This document shows, piece after piece, positions 37,326 to 45,421 of a stretch of DNA of 64,000 bases. Both the position numbers and the translations under genes were made by a program. Source of the stretch: Mucilaginibacter sp. Its GTDB lineage: Bacteria; Bacteroidota; Bacteroidia; Sphingobacteriales; Sphingobacteriaceae. The notes beneath the pieces are model-generated. The model saw only the letters and a program-made list of their open reading frames with translations, was not told the DNA's origin and did no database searches. How positions within the stretch are numbered: the first letter of the stretch is position 1; each line of letters opens with the position of its first letter. The stretch covers positions 62,001-126,000 of the forward strand of contig JAUCSE010000013.1 of the NCBI GenBank assembly GCA_030445275.1, given 5' to 3'.

Positions 37326-37378
37326 TCTCCAACAAAAAGCCCTTAAATGAAAATCATTTAAGGGCTTTTTGTTGGAGA
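37326..37378 (-). terminator. 25-bp perfect hairpin, terminator of the peptide gene
   Basis: Arms 37326-37350 and 37354-37378 are perfectly complementary over 25 bp with a three-base loop. The outer part is TCTCCAAC, the inner part AAAAAGCCC/GGGCTTTTT. It starts 22 bp past the peptide-gene stop on the minus strand. Its A/T runs on both sides could work in both directions, but only the minus-strand gene ends here. Confidence 0.8.
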
Positions 37379-37399
37379 ATTTCATCCAAACTCTTATTT

Positions 37400-37582
37400 C
37401 TAATTTTCAAAGCTTGAAACTGTAGATATAGAAGTATTTGTAGGTAATTGGGTTTCGGTAGATTGATTATTTCCCAATTCCCTATTCTGATAAAAGTCAG
37501 ATCTACCAACGATCTTTAAAATTGTTCTTTTCTTTAGTTGAATTCCTTTTTCAACATGTCCTTCTTTAGTTGCGTTTATCAT
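37400..37582 (-). CDS. cysteine-free lanthipeptide-like precursor peptide
   Basis: This 60-residue ORF has an N-terminal part with 'QLKKRTILKIVG' (about residues 15-26), resembling the L-x-K-x-T-I-x-x-L leader motif of class I lanthipeptide precursors in Bacteroidota. The C-terminal 21 residues (from 'QSTETQLPTNTS') contain ten Ser/Thr and no Cys; there is no Cys in the whole peptide. It is divergent from the kinase/regulator/LanB genes with 125 bp between. I infer that the LanB dehydrates its Ser/Thr. Without Cys no lanthionine ring can form by the known route, so the mature product could be a linear dehydroamino-acid peptide. No promoter or strong ribosome site was identified. Confidence 0.65.
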   Translation of the reverse strand: MINATKEGHVEKGIQLKKRTILKIVGRSDFYQNRELGNNQSTETQLPTNTSISTVSSFEN

Positions 37583-37707
37583 ATTAAATTTAAATTTTTA
37601 GTGGTTTTTTTTATAATTTTTAATATGCTAATTTAATGAATAATATTTAATATACTACATTACAAATGCAGTGCGCATAAGTAAGTATTTAATCAGTTAA
37701 TTTTAAT

Positions 37708-38799
37708 ATGTCAGAAAAAAAAGAAGGACCACAATCAGATAACCCCTCCTTGCAAAACATCTTTACGCACGCAAGCATTTGGGTTATTTATTTTTTTTAT
37801 GAAAACGGGATTATGTTGGTGCTTTACCCAAGTACTGTTTCCCTATTAAGTTCTGCTGCATATTTTATCCTAAATATTACGATTTTTTACGCCGGTTACT
37901 ATATCATAGCATATAATCATAATGTCCAATACCGCTATCTGAAATTATTTATATATCTGTCACTTTTTACGGTGGCTTATTTGTGCTCCGGTTGGTTTTT
38001 GATGAAGTATATTAGTTATGTCAATTTACCAAATGCCTGGTATACAAACTCAATCAAAGATTTCGTAGTGTTACGTTTATTCCGTTTTGTATACTTTATG
38101 TCCGTTAGTTATACCTATTGGCTTTTTAACTATAAAATAAATACAGAAAGGAATCTGCTAAAGCTGGAAAAAAAGAGGGTTGCAGAGCTGGAAAGAACAG
38201 CATTAATTGAAAAAGAAAAACTGCGTTCTGAATTAAATTACCTGCGGCTGCAACTTAACCCGCATTTTGTATTCAATACCTTAAGTTTTATATATACCGA
38301 AGTTATAAAACACTCTGAAAAAGCATCAAAAAGTGTCATGTTGCTTTCTGACATTATGCGTAACGCGTTCAAAGATCCTGATCCGGAAGGAATGATCCCT
38401 CTAGAAGATGAGATACAGCAAATTCAAAATTTGATAGAAATCCATCAGCTACGTTACAATAAACGCATGTATATCAACATGGAAACGCCTGATGTTGAGA
38501 ATTTAAAGAATGTTAAAATAATACCATTTATACTCATTACATTTGTGGAAAATGCATTTAAATATGGTACTTTTTTAGACCAAAACCACCCATTTCATAT
38601 CAAAATAGCGGTTCAGGATAACTCTATATTATTTTTCATGAAAAATAAAAAAAAGGAGACCAAAACTAATATCGAAAGTAATGGAGTGGGGTTAGCCAAT
38701 GTAACCAAAAGATTAAAAATAGCGTATCCGGAGCAACATAGTCTGGATATTATTGATGAACCCCTATTTTATACTATTGATTTAAAAATTAATACCTAA
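37708..38799 (+). CDS. LytS-type sensor histidine kinase of the LanB locus
   Basis: The 363-residue protein has four transmembrane helices (about 21-41, 48-68, 79-99, 119-140), a charged coiled region (about 145-175) and a His_kinase domain with His186 in 'LRLQLNPHFVFNTLSFIYTE' plus an HATPase domain with 'VENAFKYG' and 'GVGLANVTKRL'. It is followed four bases later by the LytTR gene, and next to a LanB gene it may sense the peptide product (quorum-sensing style). That last point is inference from gene order. Confidence 0.94.
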   Translation: MSEKKEGPQSDNPSLQNIFTHASIWVIYFFYENGIMLVLYPSTVSLLSSAAYFILNITIFYAGYYIIAYNHNVQYRYLKLFIYLSLFTVAYLCSGWFLMKYISYVNLPNAWYTNSIKDFVVLRLFRFVYFMSVSYTYWLFNYKINTERNLLKLEKKRVAELERTALIEKEKLRSELNYLRLQLNPHFVFNTLSFIYTEVIKHSEKASKSVMLLSDIMRNAFKDPDPEGMIPLEDEIQQIQNLIEIHQLRYNKRMYINMETPDVENLKNVKIIPFILITFVENAFKYGTFLDQNHPFHIKIAVQDNSILFFMKNKKKETKTNIESNGVGLANVTKRLKIAYPEQHSLDIIDEPLFYTIDLKINT

Positions 38800-38803
38800 A
38801 CAA

Positions 38804-39517
38804 ATGTTAAACTGCATATTGATTGATGACGAACAACATGCCATTGATCTTTTAGAGATCCATTTTAAAAAAATTGACTATGTAAACGTTATTAAAACGT
38901 TTAATAATCCCCTCCATGCCCTTTATTTTTTAGAAGAAAACTCAGTCGACCTTATTTTTTTAGATATCGAAATGCCCGAAATTTCAGGCATCGAGTTTAT
39001 AAAACTATTGAAAAAGAAAACTGATATCATTATAACTTCGGCCTTCAAAGAATACGCAATAGAGGGTTTTGAAAACGAAGTGCTTGATTATTTATTAAAA
39101 CCGGTTGCTCTTGATCGTTTACTGCATGCGCTTCAAAGGGTCAGGGCAAAAAAAACTGAAAAACTCATTTACAATCCCGACGAGTTTATAGTTTTAAAAA
39201 CCGATTCAAAAAACAAGCTATTAAAGGTTGATCTGAGTGATATTATTTATGTGGAAGGTTTAAAGAATTACATCGCAGTTTATACCGATCAGCAAAAGAT
39301 CGTAACGTTATTAAACATGAAATCAATCGAAGAAAATCTGCCGAATGATAAATTTATCCGTACTCATAAATCATATATTGTTTCTATAAATAAAGTAAAA
39401 TCAGTAGATGGAAATCAAATTTTCCTGAAAGGCACAGACGAGATCATACCGATCAGTGATAGTTATAAAGCCATGTTTTTTGAAATTTTAAGAAAAAACC
39501 TAATAGAGAATAAATAA
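38804..39517 (+). CDS. LytTR-type response regulator of the LanB locus
   Basis: The 237-residue regulator has a receiver domain with Asp54 in 'DLIFLDIEMPEI' and Lys in 'LDYLLKPV', and a C-terminal LytTR domain (about 130-235) including 'IIYVEGLKNYIAVYTDQQKI' and 'IRTHKSYIVSINKV'. It is probably phosphorylated by the kinase just upstream. Binding sites are not visible with certainty; a perfect 12-bp palindrome lies at 39531-39542 ahead of the LanB gene. Confidence 0.94.
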   Translation: MLNCILIDDEQHAIDLLEIHFKKIDYVNVIKTFNNPLHALYFLEENSVDLIFLDIEMPEISGIEFIKLLKKKTDIIITSAFKEYAIEGFENEVLDYLLKPVALDRLLHALQRVRAKKTEKLIYNPDEFIVLKTDSKNKLLKVDLSDIIYVEGLKNYIAVYTDQQKIVTLLNMKSIEENLPNDKFIRTHKSYIVSINKVKSVDGNQIFLKGTDEIIPISDSYKAMFFEILRKNLIENK

Positions 39518-39530
39518 ATACCTATACTTC

Positions 39531-39542
39531 TAAAGCGCTTTA
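39531..39542. promoter_or_regulatory. perfect palindrome upstream of the LanB gene
   Basis: TAAAGCGCTTTA is a perfect 12-bp palindrome 56 bp ahead of the lanB start, in the 80-bp gap. It could be an operator or a part of a hairpin. LytTR sites are usually direct repeats, so the match to the neighbour is uncertain. Confidence 0.35.
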
Positions 39543-39597
39543 AACTTAAAGGTACAGGTTAACTTCTGATTGATTTAGCGATAATTAATATTGATAA

Positions 39598-42500
39598 ATG
39601 GAAATTTCCTTTTTCCCTACTGTTTGCCTTCGCTCTCCACGATATCCTGTAAACCACTACAACTTTTCAGAAAACCCACTGCATGAGCTCATCAATGATG
39701 AGCTGTTTATGGATAGCATCTATGTGGCCTCGCCCCATTTTTATAGGGTTTTTGAAAAATGGAAACGGGGCGAAATAACAGATGAAAAGAAAAGTAAGAA
39801 AATTTATCTGACGTTATTGAAATACTATAACCGTATGTGTTTCCGTGCTACGCCTTTCGGTTTATTTTCCTCTTATGGCACCGTAAAATGGGGAGGCACA
39901 ACCAATATTGTTCTTAACCCGAATCAGGTATTTTGCAAAATAAAATTAGATACCGGCTTTTTGTGTTTGCTTATTGAAAGCCTTGAAAAAACATTCATAC
40001 ACCAACTAAGCTACCAGTCCAATACCTCCCTATACCGCGTTAATGACGAATACCGTTACTACGAATACGAAATTGATCAAACCCAAAAAAAATACAAGTT
40101 AAGCGCAATAGAAATAACTGAAGAGCTTGACCTTACCATTAAAACATGTTTAAATACGCTTACTCCTTTTAATGTATTATGTGATAAGCTATGTGATCTT
40201 CTTCAACTCGGCCAATCTGCTGTAGCCGATTATTTGATTGAATTGATCAACTCGCAGGTGTTGGTTAGTGCCTTGCAACCCAGATTGAGCGATGATGATA
40301 CTCTACAGCAGATCATAACTATTTTAAAGGAGATTAAAAACTCCAATAATACTCAGGAAGTTGATAATAAGATTAAATTATTAGGGGATATGGCCTCCTT
40401 GCTGCAATCTGCCGAAAATGGATCTGAACGAAGAACTCAGCTGTTAAAAATGTGGCAATCAATTATATCAGCAGGGATAGCTTCAACTGATAGTCACAAT
40501 TTGTTTCAGCTAGATAGCTATAACAGATCAGCAAACTATACTATAAACACTGATGTACAAAGCATTGTAGCCGAAGGCATTTATGCTTTACAAGTTTTAG
40601 CATCAGAAAACACGCTTGACAAATGGTATAACAATATCAAAGAAAAGATGGATAAAAGATTTGGCGACAAGCCGGTTCCATTAAGTCATTTATTTGATCC
40701 GGATACAGGTATTATTGATACGGAGGTTATTACCTCAGTTGATTTTGGGAATGAGTTATTAAATCAATTAAACTTTTTTAAATCAGTTCCGAGCAACAAC
40801 AGAGCAGATAAAGAAAAAACATCTCCCGTCAAAGAATTCTTCGCTAAAAAGTTAAACAACCTTTTAAACACGGATTCTTTTATCATTAAAATAGAAAAAG
40901 AGGAGATCAGAAAACTTGAAGTGTTAACCAAAGTTCCTCCTTTGCCCCGCACTTTTCCTGTAATGTTTAAGCTGGTTAACTCTGGGCAAACTAAACTGAT
41001 AATAGAAAATGCTGGCGGAGCAAGCGGAACCGCATTGCTAGGGCGGTTTGGTAACGGTGATGAAGAAACAGCCCGCCTACTCCGGGATATTGCCAAGTTT
41101 GAAAAGGATAACAACAGCGAAAACATCATTGCTTCGGTAGTTCATCTCCCTGAAAACCGGACTGGGAACGTATTACAAAATCCCGATCTGCGCGATTTGC
41201 AGATTCCTTATCTATCATCCTCTGCCCTGCCACCTGAAAATCAGATCCCGGTAAGTGATATATGGATACAACTAGATCGTGGGTCCATTATACTTTTTTC
41301 AAAAAAACTTGACAAACCTATCATTCCCCGAATTGATAATGCGCACAATTATGCTTCGGGCTCATTATCTGTTTACCGGCTTTTAGGCGCATTGCAATAC
41401 GAAAACACCATCAGACACTTTGGATTAAACCAATCGGTAGCGCTTAATGGGATACAATTATCGCCCCGTATTGAATACAAAAATGCCATTTTACAAAGTG
41501 CACAATGGACATTAAAAAATGAGTATATTATAAGCGATACAACGGATAAAAGCATAGCAAGCTTAATGGAAGTCTTTAACAGTAAATGTATTAAATGGCG
41601 AATCCCTGAGTTGTTTTTATGGGCCGAGGCCGATCAAACCATATTGGTAAACAGATTTGATCCGCTTACATTCGAGATATTTATAACCGGGATACGTAAA
41701 AAAAAGAACATTGTAATAAAGGAATACATACCACCCGACCCAGATGGTGTAGTCGACAAAAACAATTATCCTTATAACCATCAATTTGTCGCTATAGCAA
41801 AAAACACAGCAGTATTTAAAGGCCGAAGTTTGGATCTGAGTGCTTTTCGATCTGAATTGAATGTACAACGGAGTTTTTCGCCCGGTACAGAGTGGTTTTA
41901 TTATAAAATATATTGTTCAACCTATTTAGCTGATACTTTGCTAAGTACACTTATACTGCCAATAAGCAAGCATTGGAAGGAAAAAGGGTATATTGATCAT
42001 TGGTTTTTTATCCGGTATACCGACCCGGATCATCATCTGCGCTTGCGTTTTCATGTGTTGGATATAAAATATATGGAATTGCTGATCAATGATCTTAAAC
42101 AATCACTTGCACAGTACGTCAGTCAGAATTTGATCTGGAAAATACAAATAGACACTTACGAACGCGAGTTGGAAAGGTATTCGCCCCAAACGTATCCCTT
42201 TATTGAACAATGTTTTAATATCGATAGCGAATACTGCATAAATGCGCTTATGCATCAAGAGGAATATGAAAAAGTTCAGCTTCCTCTATTCTGGGTCAGC
42301 TTAAAAAATATCGACGATATATTTAATTTGTGTTCGTTTACGACAACGCAGAAACATGCCGTTGCATTCCGGTCGGCCCAATCCTTTCAGGACGAATTTA
42401 ATATAGGCGATAATGAAACAGATATCATTTTAACCTATTATCATCAGCACAATAAACAGATCAAACTACTGATCGAAAACATGGCCAGCTTACCCAATAT

Positions 42501-42720
42501 GGATACATTTATTAATAACCACCAAATAAATCAGCAATTGCAGAGCCAGGTATTTAACAAAATTAAAACAGCTTTACCCAACATCAATACAAACGAGCAA
42601 ATTGCCACTAGCCTGATCCATATGCACTATAACCGGCTTTATTCAACTGAGCAACGCCGGTTTGAAATGATTGGTTATATGCTCATTACCAGGTATTATA
42701 AAATGACTTTAAACCGATAA
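39598..42720 (+). CDS. full-length LanB-type peptide dehydratase
   Basis: The 1040-residue protein has both domains of class I lanthipeptide dehydratases. The glutamylation domain (about residues 1-750) includes R79-x3-R83-ATPFGLFSS, the family R-x-T-P-(Y/F)-G motif. The elimination/SpaB-C-like domain (about 760-1035) includes R806-YTDPDHHLR-LR and the C-terminal H1008-MHYN-R1013 pair, which match catalytic residues of NisB. These enzymes use Glu-tRNA to glutamylate Ser/Thr and then eliminate glutamate to form dehydroalanine/dehydrobutyrine. All key motifs look intact. It ends 12 bp from the convergent TetR gene. No LanC, protease or ABC exporter lies nearby. Confidence 0.93.
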   Translation: MEISFFPTVCLRSPRYPVNHYNFSENPLHELINDELFMDSIYVASPHFYRVFEKWKRGEITDEKKSKKIYLTLLKYYNRMCFRATPFGLFSSYGTVKWGGTTNIVLNPNQVFCKIKLDTGFLCLLIESLEKTFIHQLSYQSNTSLYRVNDEYRYYEYEIDQTQKKYKLSAIEITEELDLTIKTCLNTLTPFNVLCDKLCDLLQLGQSAVADYLIELINSQVLVSALQPRLSDDDTLQQIITILKEIKNSNNTQEVDNKIKLLGDMASLLQSAENGSERRTQLLKMWQSIISAGIASTDSHNLFQLDSYNRSANYTINTDVQSIVAEGIYALQVLASENTLDKWYNNIKEKMDKRFGDKPVPLSHLFDPDTGIIDTEVITSVDFGNELLNQLNFFKSVPSNNRADKEKTSPVKEFFAKKLNNLLNTDSFIIKIEKEEIRKLEVLTKVPPLPRTFPVMFKLVNSGQTKLIIENAGGASGTALLGRFGNGDEETARLLRDIAKFEKDNNSENIIASVVHLPENRTGNVLQNPDLRDLQIPYLSSSALPPENQIPVSDIWIQLDRGSIILFSKKLDKPIIPRIDNAHNYASGSLSVYRLLGALQYENTIRHFGLNQSVALNGIQLSPRIEYKNAILQSAQWTLKNEYIISDTTDKSIASLMEVFNSKCIKWRIPELFLWAEADQTILVNRFDPLTFEIFITGIRKKKNIVIKEYIPPDPDGVVDKNNYPYNHQFVAIAKNTAVFKGRSLDLSAFRSELNVQRSFSPGTEWFYYKIYCSTYLADTLLSTLILPISKHWKEKGYIDHWFFIRYTDPDHHLRLRFHVLDIKYMELLINDLKQSLAQYVSQNLIWKIQIDTYERELERYSPQTYPFIEQCFNIDSEYCINALMHQEEYEKVQLPLFWVSLKNIDDIFNLCSFTTTQKHAVAFRSAQSFQDEFNIGDNETDIILTYYHQHNKQIKLLIENMASLPNMDTFINNHQINQQLQSQVFNKIKTALPNINTNEQIATSLIHMHYNRLYSTEQRRFEMIGYMLITRYYKMTLNR

Positions 42721-42732
42721 GTCAGGTTTGGC

Positions 42733-43299
42733 TTACCGATTATTGATCATACCCCATAGCAAGTAAAAAGTTTCGTCGATAACTTTATCCTGTTCTGCTT
42801 TAGGGAATGGTTTTTCAATCAGGTATTGATTAATACTAAAAGTATGACCTCTGATGAGTGCAAAAATGATATCAACATCTATCGGTTTCAAAACTCCTTC
42901 TTGTACTCCTCTAGTTATAATGTCTAAAAACGGTTGGATATGCTTTTGAATTTCGTCAGCCGCTATTTGATTTAAGTACGGTGAGTTGCTGAACTGTGTA
43001 ACAAACTGAAATTCGGTTTTATGTTCCAAAGCCCAGTAAAGCGGTGCGGAATAATAACCTTTTATTATTCCGTACAACGAAGTTTCGTCTTTAATAGTTT
43101 CCAAAATATAGGCGGTCATCCGGCTTTTAATGTCTACATATAACGCTTTAATCAATTCGTCTTTGGTTGAAAAAAAATAAAATAAGGTTCCATTTGCAAT
43201 TCCCGCTTGTTTAGCAATTTTACTTGTTGGTGTAGCATGAAACCCAAACTCTACAAAAAGCCTGAGTGCCGTATCAAGCAATAGTTCCCTTTTATCCAT
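42733..43299 (-). CDS. TetR/AcrR-family regulator
   Basis: The 188-residue protein begins with the TetR helix-turn-helix ('LLDTALRLFVEFGFHATPTS', then 'IAKQAGIANGTLFYFF', about residues 6-50) and has a C-terminal ligand-binding domain. It follows the NTF2-like gene by 36 bp and is likely co-transcribed with it. A perfect 13-bp inverted repeat lies upstream of that pair, a good candidate for its own operator. Confidence 0.93.
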   Translation of the reverse strand: MDKRELLLDTALRLFVEFGFHATPTSKIAKQAGIANGTLFYFFSTKDELIKALYVDIKSRMTAYILETIKDETSLYGIIKGYYSAPLYWALEHKTEFQFVTQFSNSPYLNQIAADEIQKHIQPFLDIITRGVQEGVLKPIDVDIIFALIRGHTFSINQYLIEKPFPKAEQDKVIDETFYLLWGMINNR

Positions 43300-43335
43300 T
43301 TACAATAACAAATTTAATTTTCCTGGTTACTTCTG

Positions 43336-43740
43336 TTAAATAGGGCCGCAAAATAATTCGTTTACCATAATCGTGTCCAAAAATTCGTGCTGCTCCGTAA
43401 TAAGCCCATTCACAACCCAAATCAAAAATACAATTTGATTATCGTAAACGCGGCCATCGGTTCTAACCGCGTAATTGTTTAAATGCACCATGGCACGTTC
43501 ACCTTCAACCATAATAGAGTTGATCGTGATCTTCATTCCTCCCGGAAATCTTTCCTTAAGAATTGTAAATATTTTTGACATACTTTCTTCATTTTGCCAC
43601 CCACCAAATAGCCAGGAGCCCTCCCCACTGATCCAGCGTTTATAATCAGAAGATTGGTACTTTGGGATTTCTTCAAACCTGCCTTCCTTAATTGCATTAA
43701 AATAATTTTCAACTACTGTTCTTGTTTCCATTTTCTGCAT
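43336..43740 (-). CDS. NTF2/SnoaL-like small protein
   Basis: This 134-residue product has the NTF2-like/SnoaL fold pattern: 'VVENYFNAIKEGRFEEIPKY' at the start, 'LNNYAVRTDGRVYDNQIVFL' in the middle and 'GLITEQHEFLDTIMVNELF' at the end. Proteins of this type bind small hydrophobic substrates or act as isomerases/hydrolases. It is the first gene of the unit with tetR, so it may be the gene that this regulator controls. Its function is unknown. Confidence 0.82.
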   Translation of the reverse strand: MQKMETRTVVENYFNAIKEGRFEEIPKYQSSDYKRWISGEGSWLFGGWQNEESMSKIFTILKERFPGGMKITINSIMVEGERAMVHLNNYAVRTDGRVYDNQIVFLIWVVNGLITEQHEFLDTIMVNELFCGPI

Positions 43741-44109
43741 ATAAATAATATTTATTGATGAGTTAATTTTAGTGACTGACTAAACAGTCACTAAAATATA
43801 AATTATTTATACATTTTTCTATGATACTCCGTTTTACACTATCATCTTAACGTAAACAAAGGTAGTACGCATAAAATAGCGGCCCAAATCTCCCCTGGAG
43901 CACCAAATGTATTATTATAATTATTGATGCCAGCAATGCGCATAAATAACAGATAATATGCGCTTTGGCGATATTCTAACCACAGATTAGATGTGTATGT
44001 ACAAAACAAACTGTAGTTTTATTTGTCGCAATCAACCTGTTAAATGTCGCATATGCCCATTTAGCAATTAAAAGTACCGCTGTACATTTGACTATCAAAA
44101 CATACAGAC
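43741..44109. other. intergenic region with TetR-type inverted repeat
   Basis: These 369 bp separate the divergent NTF2-like and alpha/beta-hydrolase genes. The inverted repeat at 43766-43797 is the only strong structure; the rest is AT-rich without ORFs that I can support. Confidence 0.6.
43766..43797. promoter_or_regulatory. perfect inverted repeat, TetR-type operator
   Basis: Arms ATTTTAGTGACTG (43766-43778) and CAGTCACTAAAAT (43785-43797) are perfectly complementary over 13 bp with a 6-bp spacer (ACTAAA). The TGACTG/CAGTCA core fits TetR-type sites. It starts 26 bp upstream of the NTF2-like gene. Confidence 0.8.
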
Positions 44110-44976
44110 ATGAAACCATCAAGCAGCACACTCGTTAAAATACCTTTAATGGTCATGGCCATGATGACCGCCAATAGTACACATGCACAAACAAAAGAGT
44201 CAGGCCAATATGCCAATGTAAACGGCATTAAAATGTATTATGAAATTCACGGCACAGGCCAACCCCTGGTATTATTACATGGCGGCGGTTCAACCATTAA
44301 TACCACTTTTAGCAAAATAATGCCGAGGCTGGCTAAAACCCACCAGGTAATTGCTATTGAGTTGCAGGGCCACGGCCGTACCGGCGATAGGACTGCATTT
44401 GAAACTTTTAAACAGGATGCTGATGATGTAGCCGAACTGCTGAAACAACTCAACATATCAAAAGCTGATGTTTTTGGCTTTAGTAATGGTGGTCATACTG
44501 CCTTACAATTGGCCATAAGTCATCCCGGCCTCATCAATAAACTGATCATCGCTTCGGCTTTTTATAAAAGAGATGGCGTGCCGGCCGGCTTTTGGGAAGG
44601 GTTTAAAGATCCAAAGTTTAGCGATATGCCGCAGATTTATAAAGACGAATATTTAAGATTAAATAATAATGATACAACCAAGCTCATGAATATGTTCAAT
44701 AAGGATGTTCAGCGCATGCTTGTATTTAAAGACTGGACCGATGAAGATATCAAATCAATACAGACACCTACCCTTGTCGTGATCGGCGACCGGGATCTCC
44801 CCTACCCTGAGCACGCGGCTAAAATGGCCCGTTTATTACCACATGGCAGGCTCGCCATACTTCCTGGTCATCATGGTGAATACCTGGGCGAAATGGCCTT
44901 TCCTGATACCGGCAGCAAAATACCAGAACTGTTTACAGCTATGGTTAACGAGTTTTTGGAAGGGTCTGTAAAATAG
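44110..44976 (+). CDS. secreted alpha/beta-hydrolase
   Basis: The 288-residue protein has a signal peptide (about 1-26, THAQ) and an alpha/beta-hydrolase fold: oxyanion HGGG near residue 57, 'ELQGHGRTGDR', nucleophile Ser125 in GFSNGG, acid in 'VIGDRDLPYPEHAA' and a His in 'PGHHGEYLG'. Close types include proline iminopeptidase-like or haloperoxidase-like hydrolases. The substrate is unknown. It is divergent from the TetR unit and could be a second target of that regulator. Confidence 0.88.
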   Translation: MKPSSSTLVKIPLMVMAMMTANSTHAQTKESGQYANVNGIKMYYEIHGTGQPLVLLHGGGSTINTTFSKIMPRLAKTHQVIAIELQGHGRTGDRTAFETFKQDADDVAELLKQLNISKADVFGFSNGGHTALQLAISHPGLINKLIIASAFYKRDGVPAGFWEGFKDPKFSDMPQIYKDEYLRLNNNDTTKLMNMFNKDVQRMLVFKDWTDEDIKSIQTPTLVVIGDRDLPYPEHAAKMARLLPHGRLAILPGHHGEYLGEMAFPDTGSKIPELFTAMVNEFLEGSVK

Positions 44977-45027
44977 GTCTAACTAATTTATTTTATATTT
45001 ATTCATCACTATTTAAAACATATCAGC

Positions 45028-45252
45028 ATGTCATTCCAAGCATATCTCGACACTATTAAGTCAAAAACCGGGAAAGGTCCCGAGGATTTCAGAAAACTGG
45101 CCGAAGAAAAAGGCTTCACCCTAAAAGGTGAACTAAAGGCGAAAGCCGGTGATATAACCCAATGGCTCAAAGACGAATTTGAACTGGGACACGGACACGC
45201 TATGGCTATTTACGCCCTGCTTAAAGGCATAAAGAACGAGAATAGTAAGTAG
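45028..45252 (+). CDS. DUF4287-type small protein
   Basis: The 74-residue product reads 'FQAYLDTIKSKTGKGPEDFR' and '...GDITQWLKDEFELGHGHAMA', the pattern of DUF4287, a small helical domain often fused to or next to DUF5655. Its function is unknown. It begins 51 bp after the alpha/beta-hydrolase and may be co-transcribed with it. Confidence 0.85.
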   Translation: MSFQAYLDTIKSKTGKGPEDFRKLAEEKGFTLKGELKAKAGDITQWLKDEFELGHGHAMAIYALLKGIKNENSK

Positions 45253-45421
45253 ACAGATTTAGGATCAAAGACAAAAGATGAATGGCCAAAAGACTTTTTC
45301 TATCCTTGTCATTGTTCCATTAATCCTTTGTCCATTTAACGCATTTTTCAACAATCATTGCGGCGGCCACTTGGTTTATCTACCTTTCGCCCCTTATATT
45401 GATTTTTGAAGGAGCCTGTAA

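Larger units (their letters stand above)
36977..37399. other. intergenic region with short tandem repeat and hairpin
   Basis: These 423 bp contain the tandem repeat at 37078-37107 and the terminator-like hairpin at 37326-37378. A 72-codon plus-strand frame starting at 37042 runs over the repeat and has no protein-like features. Confidence 0.55.

Noticed and set aside
39570..39581. TTGATTTAGC-like sequence upstream of the LanB gene, similar to half of the LacI-type operator
   Set aside because: Only the right half matches; the left half and central CpG are missing, and the locus has its own regulators.
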